Shown: in pieces, positions 57,728 through 64,000 of the stretch
How the letters are laid out: each line of letters begins with the position of its first letter
Position numbering within the stretch: the stretch's first letter is position 1
Source of the DNA: Lysobacter sp. K5869
Lineage (GTDB): Bacteria; Pseudomonadota; Gammaproteobacteria; Xanthomonadales; Xanthomonadaceae
Reading direction: 5' to 3'
Length of the DNA stretch: 64,000 nt
NCBI RefSeq assembly: GCF_018847975.1
Contig: NZ_CP072597.1
Span: 248,001-312,000 of the forward strand
The notes under the pieces: generated by a model
The model's input: the letters and a program-made list of their open reading frames with translations, nothing else
The model's database searches: none
What the model was told of the DNA's origin: nothing
Position numbers and translations under genes: made by a program

Positions 57728-58780
57728 ATGAACGCACGCAGGTCGCTCCGAGCCGAAGGCCCCGTCTTCGCCGGCGGTCCGTTCCGCCCCGACGCGGCGC
57801 CGGCGCAGGACGCGCATTACGCGCGCAAGCCGGTCAAAGTGGTGATCCAACTGCCTTGCCACGACGAGGCCGGGCAACTGCCCGCGACCCTGGCCGCGCT
57901 GCCGCGGCGCCTGCCCGGCGTGGACGAGGTGGAATGGCTGGTGATCGACGACGGCTCCAGCGACGACACCGCGCGCGTCGCCCTCGCCCACGGCGCCCAC
58001 GCGGTGCTGCGCCTGCCGCACAACCGCGGTCTGGCGCGCGCGTTCTGCGCCGGCCTGGAAGCGGCCTGCCGGCGCGGCGCCGACGTGATCGTCAACGTCG
58101 ACGGCGACAACCAGTACGACGCCGGCGCGATTCCCGAACTGGTCGCGCGCGTGCTCGCCGGCCGCGCCGACATCGTGGTGGGCTGCCGCCCGATCGAGCG
58201 CATCGCCCATTTCCCCTGGTGGAAGAAGCGCCTGCAGCGGCTCGGCAGCGCGGTCGTGCGCGCCGCCGCGCACGTGCGCGTGGACGACGCCACCAGCGGC
58301 TTCCGCGCCTACAGTCGCGATGCGGCGATGCGGCTCAATGTCTATTCCAGCTACACCTACACCCTGGAAACGCTGATCCAGGCCGGGCAATCGGGCCTGC
58401 GCGTGGACGCGCTGCCGGTGGAGGTCAACCCGCCGACCCGGCCCTCGCGCCTGATCCGCAGCGTGCCGCAGTACGTGACCCGCTCGGTGCTGACCATCGT
58501 GCGCTCCTTCCTCACTTACCGGCCGCTGGAGTTCTTCCTCGCGCCCTCGGCGCTGAGCATGGCCGCCGGCGCGCTGATCGGCGCGCGCTTCCTCTACCAC
58601 TACGCCCACGGCGCGGGCGACGGCCACGTGCAGTCGCTGATCCTGTCGGCGCTGCTGATCGTGATCGGCACCATCGGCGCGGCGGTCGGCTTGCTGGCCA
58701 ATCAGCTGGTGGTCAACCGGCGCTTGCTGGAGGAACAGCAGCAGAGCCGGCGACGGGCGGAATGGCGGCCGCCGGCGTGA
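57728..58780 (+). CDS. GT2 glycosyltransferase, polyprenyl-phosphate sugar synthase-like
   Basis: 350 residues. GT-A domain with the nucleotide-sugar motifs VVIQLPCHDEAGQLPATL, VIDDGSSDDTA and VNVDGDNQYDAG, and the RLPHNRGLARAFCAGLEA segment of dolichyl/undecaprenyl-phosphate mannose synthase-like enzymes. Two C-terminal membrane helices (about 270-330). It likely loads a sugar on undecaprenyl phosphate for the GT-C protein encoded 115 bp upstream. The first 35 residues are a poorly ordered leader; a later start cannot be ruled out. Confidence 0.88.
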   Translation: MNARRSLRAEGPVFAGGPFRPDAAPAQDAHYARKPVKVVIQLPCHDEAGQLPATLAALPRRLPGVDEVEWLVIDDGSSDDTARVALAHGAHAVLRLPHNRGLARAFCAGLEAACRRGADVIVNVDGDNQYDAGAIPELVARVLAGRADIVVGCRPIERIAHFPWWKKRLQRLGSAVVRAAAHVRVDDATSGFRAYSRDAAMRLNVYSSYTYTLETLIQAGQSGLRVDALPVEVNPPTRPSRLIRSVPQYVTRSVLTIVRSFLTYRPLEFFLAPSALSMAAGALIGARFLYHYAHGAGDGHVQSLILSALLIVIGTIGAAVGLLANQLVVNRRLLEEQQQSRRRAEWRPPA

Positions 58781-58826
58781 CGCCGTACCGTCTGCGTCAC
58801 CGGGCCCGCCGCCGAAGCCGAAACGC

Positions 58827-59864
58827 TTGAAGTCGATCTGGTACATCACCCGCAAGTTCCCGCCCTCGCGCGGCGGCATGCAGCAGCTCAGCGCGCGCAT
58901 CGCCGGCGAAGTGTCCGCGCTGCGGCCGCTGACCCTGGTGCGTTGGGGCCGCGGCCAATGGGGCTTGCCGCTGTTCTTGCTGTGGGCGCTGCTGCGCCTG
59001 AGCGTCGGCCTGTTGCGCGGCCGCGTGCGCGTGCTGCTGCTCGGCGACCCGGTGCTGTCGGTGCTGGCGCTGCCGGCGCGCTGGTGCGGCGTGCCGGTGG
59101 CGGTGGTCGTGCACGGGCTCGACATCGCCTATGCGCGGCGCGGCTATCCGGCCTATCTGCGCCGATGCTTCTGGGGCCGCTTCGATCTGTATTTCGGCAT
59201 CAGCCGCTATGTACTGGACGCGCTGGCGCGCGGCGGCATCGATCCGGCGCGCTGCGCGCTGGTCCATCCCGGCGTCGCCGCCGCAGCAGTTGCGCCCGAC
59301 GCGCCGCCGGACCAGGCGCCGCGCCTGTTGATCCTCGGCCGACTGGTGCGGCGCAAGGGCGCGCTGTGGTTCGTCGAAGCGGTGATGCCGCTGTTGCCGG
59401 ACACGGTCGCGCTCGACATCGTCGGCGACGGCCCCGATCGCGCCGCGCTCGAACGCGCCATCGCGGGCGCGGGGCTGCAAGCGCGGGTGCGGCTGTGGGG
59501 CGAGGTCGACGACGCCGAGAAAGCGCGCCGGCTCGTGGCCTGCGATCTGGCGCTGATGCCGAACCGGCGCGTCGACGGCGACCCGGAAGGCTTCGGCTTG
59601 GTCGCGCTGGAAGCGGCGATGAGCGGGCGCTACGTGCTGGCCGCGGATCTGGAAGGCCTGCGCGACGCGCTCGCCGATCCGGCCTTGGGCCGCTTGCTGC
59701 CCGAAGCCGATGCGCGCGCATGGAGCGGCGCGATCCTCGCCGAACTCGCCGACCGCGCCGCGCTGCGCGAACGCGGCCGCGCCGCGCGCGCCTACGCCGC
59801 CGCGCATTGCTCCTGGCGCGGCATGGGCCGGCGTTACGCCGAGCGGCTCGATGCGCTCGGCTGA
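58827..59864 (+). CDS. GT4 family glycosyltransferase
   Basis: 345 residues. GT-B fold with the N-terminal ITRKFPPSRGGMQQLSARIA and the C-terminal donor site LLILGRLVRRKGALWFVEAV, IVGDGPDRAALE and the E-x7-E motif in PEGFGLVALEAAMSG. It transfers a sugar from a nucleotide donor to a lipid or glycan on the cytosolic side. It follows the GT2 gene by 46 bp and overlaps the next gene by 14 bp, so the genes form an operon. Confidence 0.9.
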   Translation: MKSIWYITRKFPPSRGGMQQLSARIAGEVSALRPLTLVRWGRGQWGLPLFLLWALLRLSVGLLRGRVRVLLLGDPVLSVLALPARWCGVPVAVVVHGLDIAYARRGYPAYLRRCFWGRFDLYFGISRYVLDALARGGIDPARCALVHPGVAAAAVAPDAPPDQAPRLLILGRLVRRKGALWFVEAVMPLLPDTVALDIVGDGPDRAALERAIAGAGLQARVRLWGEVDDAEKARRLVACDLALMPNRRVDGDPEGFGLVALEAAMSGRYVLAADLEGLRDALADPALGRLLPEADARAWSGAILAELADRAALRERGRAARAYAAAHCSWRGMGRRYAERLDALG

Positions 59865-60798
59865 CCCGCCGGCGCCGCGCGCGCGCTGGAAAGAAGCCGC
59901 ACGCCGCGCCGGCCGCGCGGCCGGGTGGCTGCTCGGTCTCGCCGCGCTGGCCTTGGTCGCGCAACAAGCCTGGACCCGCCGTACGCAATGGCTGCCGTTG
60001 TGGCAGCGCCTGGAGGCGGCCGACATCGCGCTGGCCTTGGCGCTGTGTCTGGCGATGCAGATCGCGTTCGGCCTCGCCTGGCATCTGTTCGCGCGCGGCC
60101 GCTGGGTGCCGCAGCAGCTCTACGCCGATCAACTGCGCTGGGGCCAGAGCCTGCCGGCCAAGTACCTGCCGGGGAAAATCTGGCAAGGCGTGGCGCGCAG
60201 CGCGCTGTACGCGGACGAGCGCCGGCCGACGCTGACCTTCGTCCTGTTCGTGCGCGAGCAGTTGCTCTCGCTCGGCATCAGCGCCGCGATCGCCGCCGCC
60301 GCGGCGCCGGCCGCGCTATCGCCGCGGCTCGGCCTGCCGTTCCAGGCCGGGTTGCTCGCGTTCGCGGTCGCCGTCAGCGTCGCCGCGGTGTGGCGCCGTC
60401 TCCCGGCGGCGCTCGCCGCGCGCTTGCCGGCCGCGCTGGCCGGATGGAACCAAGGCTTGCCCACGCGCGCGGTGCTGGCGCGGGTGTGGCTGCTGCAATG
60501 GCTCGCGTATGCGGCGATGGTCGGCGCGTTCGCCGTGCTCGTCGCCGGTTTCGGTTTGCGCATCGGACTGGCGCAGGCCGCCTCGGCGCTGTGCCTGGCG
60601 GGCTTGGCCGGCGTATTGGCGGTGCTGGTGCCGGCCGGCCTCGGCGTGCGCGAGGCGGGATTGTTCTGGTGCCTCGCGCCGCTGGTCGGCGCCGGCAACG
60701 CGGCCATGCTGGCCTTGGCGTGGCGGCTCGCGATCACCGCCGGCGAAGCCTTGTTCGCTGCGCTCAGCTTCGCTTTGGGCGCGCTGCGCGGACGCTGA
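59851..60798 (+). CDS. LPG-synthase-TM/AglD-like membrane protein
   Basis: 315 residues, about seven or eight membrane helices (AGWLLGLAALALVAQQAW, AFAVLVAGFGLRIGLAQAAS, GLAGVLAVLVPAGLGVREAG). The pattern GQSLPAKYLPGKIWQGVAR and VPAGLGVREAG is that of the lysylphosphatidylglycerol-synthase membrane domain family (UPF0104/AglD), found beside glycosyltransferases and thought to move or hold lipid-linked substrates. It overlaps the GT4 gene by 14 bp. It ends just before a hairpin and a convergent gene. Confidence 0.85.
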   Translation: MRSADPPAPRARWKEAARRAGRAAGWLLGLAALALVAQQAWTRRTQWLPLWQRLEAADIALALALCLAMQIAFGLAWHLFARGRWVPQQLYADQLRWGQSLPAKYLPGKIWQGVARSALYADERRPTLTFVLFVREQLLSLGISAAIAAAAAPAALSPRLGLPFQAGLLAFAVAVSVAAVWRRLPAALAARLPAALAGWNQGLPTRAVLARVWLLQWLAYAAMVGAFAVLVAGFGLRIGLAQAASALCLAGLAGVLAVLVPAGLGVREAGLFWCLAPLVGAGNAAMLALAWRLAITAGEALFAALSFALGALRGR

Positions 60799-60805
60799 AA
60801 ACGAA

Positions 60806-60837
60806 GACGCCGCGCCCGCTTGCGCGGACGCGGCGTC
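60806..60837. terminator. Bidirectional terminator between convergent genes
   Basis: Outer arms GACGCCGCG and CGCGGCGTC (9 bp, perfect) and an inner CCGC/GCGG stem with a TTGC loop. On the minus strand it is followed by TTCGTTTTC, on the plus strand by GATTTCG. It should end the glycosylation operon and the 395-residue protein gene. Confidence 0.7.
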
Positions 60838-60871
60838 GATTTCGCTCGCGACTGCCGCGAGCGTTCGTCGA

Positions 60872-62059
60872 TCAGAACTCCTCGGCGATCGCGTGGCCGA
60901 TGAACAGCGGCGGGTTGGCGCCGTTGCCGGTCTCGCAGGTCACGCCGTAGTTGAGCGTCAGCGACAGCAGGTTGCGCGACTCGACCTTGAGCACGTACAG
61001 GCCGTTGACGCCGTTGTTGTGCGTGCTGCGCTCGCCCAGGTAGACCTTCTGGAACGAGTTGATGTTGTTGCCGCCGGCGATGACGTTGCCCTGCGGGTCC
61101 TCCAGGCGCATTTCCAACTGCGAAGCGCTGGTGCCGTCGATGCGGCAGCTGACGTAGTCGGGCGCCTGCAGGTACAGGCCGAAACGGTCCTGGCCGCTCA
61201 GCAGGCCGAGCAAATTGCCCAGCGCGCTCGAGGTCGAGCTGCCGATCTTCTTGGAACGGTCGTCCTGCGGATCGGCGGTCTTGGCGATGCGGAAATCGCC
61301 GCCGAGGGTGGCGTTCTCCTGCGTGGTGCAGTACGCCGCGAACGCCGGGTTGGCGGTCGGCGTGGTGCCGCGGAAGGTGGCCTGCACGTTGGTGTAGTCG
61401 CCGGCCGGCGCGCCGACCGCGGTGAACACGTCGAGGATGCGCACGGTCTCGTTCGCGCTCAGGTTGGTCACCTGCTGGTTGCCCAACTGCGAACCGGAGG
61501 AATCGCGCAGCTGCCAGGTCACCTGCACCGGCTCGTTGATCGAGGCGACGAAGCAGTTGCTCTGATAGCCCGGCGCCGCCGCCTGCCGGCGCAGGCCGGT
61601 GACGATGGATTCGTTGGCGCCGCTGGAGAACGAGCCGATCTTGAAGGCTTCCACCGAGAAGCCCGCGCCGCTGAACGCCTGGATGCGGCTGTAGCCGGAG
61701 ATCGGAATGTTCGCCGCGCTCTGTTCGACCAGGGCGATCTGGCCGTAGTTGCTGGTCGGGCTGACCGGCACGCCGCACAGATCGGCCAGGCCGCCGGATA
61801 CGACCGCGTTCGGCGCGACGCTCAGCGTCGTGCACGGCCGCTCGCCGGCGAACGGCGTGCCGGGCGCGCCGTAGTAGGTCATCTTGACGCTCGCGGTCGT
61901 GGCGCCGGCATTGCGCACGAAGATCGTGGAGGAATAGCTGGCGCTGTTCACCACCAGCGGAAGACGCAGGATGGTGCCGTAGCCGTCGGCGGTTTGCGCC
62001 AACGCATTGCCGCTCAGCAACGCCGCGGCCAACAGGCAGTACATACGACGGGCTTTCAT
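60872..62059 (-). CDS. Secreted beta-rich protein of unknown function
   Basis: 395 residues. Signal peptide CLLAAALLSGNALAQ with cleavage after ALA. The mature part is beta-rich, with a likely N-terminal sandwich (YSSTIFVRNAGATTASVKMT), a second one (VQVTWQLRDSSGSQLGNQQV) and a C-terminal segment (VYLGERSTHNNGVNGLYVLK) that looks like a prepeptidase C-terminal or similar sandwich. Cysteines are few and paired. I do not recognise a catalytic site. AGAGGA precedes the ATG. It is alone on its strand between a terminator and a small anchored protein gene. Confidence 0.83.
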   Translation of the reverse strand: MKARRMYCLLAAALLSGNALAQTADGYGTILRLPLVVNSASYSSTIFVRNAGATTASVKMTYYGAPGTPFAGERPCTTLSVAPNAVVSGGLADLCGVPVSPTSNYGQIALVEQSAANIPISGYSRIQAFSGAGFSVEAFKIGSFSSGANESIVTGLRRQAAAPGYQSNCFVASINEPVQVTWQLRDSSGSQLGNQQVTNLSANETVRILDVFTAVGAPAGDYTNVQATFRGTTPTANPAFAAYCTTQENATLGGDFRIAKTADPQDDRSKKIGSSTSSALGNLLGLLSGQDRFGLYLQAPDYVSCRIDGTSASQLEMRLEDPQGNVIAGGNNINSFQKVYLGERSTHNNGVNGLYVLKVESRNLLSLTLNYGVTCETGNGANPPLFIGHAIAEEF

Positions 62060-62186
62060 AGCAGAGTCCTCTTCGTCCATATCAAGGCCACGGGCGAGCG
62101 CCCATGGGCGTAGGCTCCGGCCCGTCGCGCTGGAGGCCGGAACAAGAACAACGCGCGATGCGTTGCGGTGCTGCGGGCGATCGGCG

Positions 62187-62657
62187 CTACTGGTCGATCA
62201 ACCGGTCCGGGAATGGCTGTTTGCCGGCGAGCACGGCGGCGATTTCGTCGCGGCCGATGCCGTAGATCTTGGAGATCGCTTCGGGCTGCTCGCGCATCTG
62301 CTGCAGGCGCTGGCGCTTGAGTTCCTCGCGCGCGTTGGCCGACAGCGCGAGGCCTTGGTTGTAGACGATCTGATGCGGCTTGCCGTCCGGGCCCTTATAG
62401 CTTTGCGGCGGCTGCGCTTGCGGCGCGGCGCTGCGCGTTTTCTCGGCCACGACGGCTTGCTGTTGTTGCGGCGTGAGTTGCGGCGCCTCGCCGATCGGCG
62501 CTTGCGCCTGCGGCGCGGCGCCGAGGTTCTCGCCTGCGGCCGGCGCGGCTTGCGGCGCCGGCGGTGTGGACGAGTCCCACGGCTTCCAGACGAAGACGCC
62601 CAGGATCAAAACGGCGCTGCCGAGCAGCGCCACGGGAAGGCGCGAAGACGCGGCCAT
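62187..62657 (-). CDS. Small membrane-anchored protein
   Basis: 156 residues. One N-terminal hydrophobic helix (LPVALLGSAVLILGVFVW), a Pro/Ala/Gln-rich linker, and a basic helical C-terminus (REELKRQRLQQMREQPEAIS, then KIYGIGRDEIAAVLAGKQPF). No family recognised. AGGGG precedes the ATG. It lies 127 bp upstream of the 395-residue secreted protein gene on the same strand, so both could be co-transcribed; a joint role in secretion is possible but unproven. Confidence 0.75.
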   Translation of the reverse strand: MAASSRLPVALLGSAVLILGVFVWKPWDSSTPPAPQAAPAAGENLGAAPQAQAPIGEAPQLTPQQQQAVVAEKTRSAAPQAQPPQSYKGPDGKPHQIVYNQGLALSANAREELKRQRLQQMREQPEAISKIYGIGRDEIAAVLAGKQPFPDRLIDQ

Positions 62658-63330
62658 GAATCCCCCTGTTCTTTTTTATCGGACGGTGTGCGGTTACAAC
62701 GTTCGAGGTGGCGATGCCGAGGCAATGATCGCAGATGTCGGCTGCGCGCTTTTCTCGTTTTGTATCGCTTACTAACCATCGATAACGTGACAAGGGGCGG
62801 CAAAGCGGCCGCGAAAAAACAGCGAATTCGCTTACTGCAAAGCGCAACTCATTCGAATTGAGGCCGGTATCGTTATGCCGATGCAAGCATGAGTGAGGCA
62901 GCGTGAGTTACGTTTATGCGCTTGTTTTCACCCGTTTTTAGCAACTCTCGCGATGGCCGATGAGGTGGTTTCGCCGCGTTGAGAATTTATTGATGGCGTC
63001 GTCGCGCGCATCGCGAATGGCGTCGCCGACGCCGCGAGAGCGGCATCGCGAAGCATCGTCGCGCGCGCGCCGCGTATGCGCGCAACCGAGCGGGCCGTCG
63101 CACCGCTCATCGCGAGCGGGAACGCGCGCATCGCGCGGGCGCCGCCGCCGCATCGCACCGGCGCGCGCCGTCGCGTCGCTTGGCCCACGGAGATTGCGAC
63201 CCAGTCGACGCCTTGCTAGCATCGCGCGCCCGGCCGCGGCAGCGCGCGCCGATCCCCCGGCGCCGGCCCTCGGCGCATCACGGCAATGGACGCCGTCGCT
63301 CGGCGTTCGCCCCCAGTTCTAAGGACAGAC
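62658..63330. other. Long gene-free region
   Basis: 673 bp. The left part (to about 62960) is clearly richer in A and T than its surroundings and likely holds the promoter of the minus-strand gene. The right part (about 63000-63150) is a low-complexity run with repeated GCATCGCG-like words. No RNA gene or conserved frame is seen. Confidence 0.55.
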
Positions 63331-63756
63331 ATGGTTTCGATCATCGTAATGGCCGTCTTCGGCGGCCTGTGCGGCCTCGGCTTCCTCGCCGTCATGGCCC
63401 TCATCGCCAAGAACGGCAAACATCAGTTCGACCGCACCGAGTTCGCCTCCGCTCAGGATGTGCACGCGCTCGCCCAAGCCTGGGCCGGCCGCAACGGCTA
63501 CGCGCTCAAGCGCAGCGAAGGCGAGCTGCGCGTCTATCAGAAGGGCACGGGCTTTTTGACCGCGCCGATGTTCCTGGAAGTCGACCGCGCGGGCGGCCGC
63601 TGGTCGCTCAAGAGCTATGTGCGCATCAACGGGCTGATCGTGCAGGGCGACGTCGGCCTGTCCGGCGACGGTTTCCTGGTCAAGCTGCCGCGTTCGTTGG
63701 CGAAGAAGGCGCAGAACGAACTGTATGCCTCGCTCGATCTCGCGCCGCTGAAGTAA
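63331..63756 (+). CDS. Small membrane-anchored protein of unknown function
   Basis: 141 residues. N-terminal membrane helix (IIVMAVFGGLCGLGFLAVMA), then a soluble domain (FDRTEFASAQDVHALAQAWA, NGYALKRSEGELRVYQKG, RWSLKSYVRINGLIVQGDVG) with mixed helix and strand, facing the cytosol or periplasm. I do not recognise the family. AAGGACAGAC precedes the ATG. A strong hairpin follows 12 bp after the stop. Confidence 0.78.
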   Translation: MVSIIVMAVFGGLCGLGFLAVMALIAKNGKHQFDRTEFASAQDVHALAQAWAGRNGYALKRSEGELRVYQKGTGFLTAPMFLEVDRAGGRWSLKSYVRINGLIVQGDVGLSGDGFLVKLPRSLAKKAQNELYASLDLAPLK

Positions 63757-63767
63757 GCGCGGTTTTC

Positions 63768-63793
63768 GCGCCCGGCGCCACGGCGCCGGGCGC
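63768..63793 (+). terminator. GC hairpin after the last gene
   Basis: GCGCCCGGCGCC and its exact complement lie 2 bp apart (about 11-bp stem with a 4-nt loop). It follows the 141-residue protein gene but lacks a T run. The last 200 bp of the window show no gene. Confidence 0.5.
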
Positions 63794-64000
63794 TATGTCC
63801 GGATCGTCCGGACTGAGGCGCGTCTCCAGCGCAGCTGCGTGTTCGGCCTCTCATCGACGCGGCGCGACGCCGTTTCCCGCATCGCCAGCGCGCTCCTCGC
63901 CCGGCGAACAGCGGCCATGGCGGCCGACGGTTCGCCGCGCCGCGGCCGCGATCACCGCCGCCGCCACTCCGCCCCGCCGCGGCCCGGCGCGCCGATGAAC

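Noticed and set aside
1..64000. tRNA, rRNA, insertion sequences, integrases, phage genes
   Set aside because: Looked for by eye through gaps and frames; nothing with the required structure or protein motifs was seen. A covariance-model scan would be decisive for small RNAs.

Overview
The window is GC-rich DNA with gammaproteobacterial gene content. An FNR/Anr-type regulator, an E. coli-like MetC, a FecI/FecR/TonB-receptor module, PsrA-like and LysR regulators, an HME-RND efflux operon and many secreted proteins with signal peptides point to a Xanthomonadaceae member, most likely Lysobacter or a close relative. The genus is an inference from gene content and base composition, not from a marker gene. 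I see no rRNA, tRNA, insertion sequence, phage gene or CRISPR array. Forty-three protein genes are supported.

Layout. 1-5.4 kb: the end of an fnr-like gene, a convergent response regulator/hybrid kinase pair with an FNR-type box in front of it, a small ribbon-helix-helix regulator and metC. 5.5-21 kb: a two-gene operon dominated by a 3,911-residue secreted protein carrying 23 tandem 125-residue repeats and a C-terminal OmpA-like domain, followed after 8 bp by a 1,257-residue outer-membrane protein. 21.4-23.2 kb: an Rrf2 regulator overlapping a thioredoxin-reductase-like flavoprotein. 23.2-27 kb: two paralogous secreted delta-60 repeat proteins. 27.2-29.8 kb: two roadblock/LC7 proteins, an unknown protein and a conservon-type small GTPase. 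30-32 kb: a tandem pair of paralogous anchored proteins. 32-39.4 kb: ECF sigma factor, FecR, TonB receptor and two small secreted proteins. 39.7-46.8 kb: PsrA-like TetR, a pirin/YcaC-type hydrolase pair divergent from a LysR regulator, an MFS transporter and an orphan PstS-like binding protein. 47.2-55.3 kb: a CzcCBA-type operon with a small coupled lipoprotein, divergent from an OmpR-type two-component system. 55.5-60.8 kb: a membrane glycosylation operon. 60.9-64 kb: three small secreted or anchored proteins of unknown role.

How the genes work together. The sequence offers several self-contained circuits: FNR -> two-component pair (oxygen); FecI/FecR -> TonB receptor (cell-surface signalling); a two-component system -> divergent metal efflux through a direct-repeat operator; and LysR -> pirin/YcaC. 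The two most unusual systems are the giant repeat protein with its outer-membrane partner, whose array shows clear internal duplication, and the reduced conservon-like GTPase/roadblock cluster.
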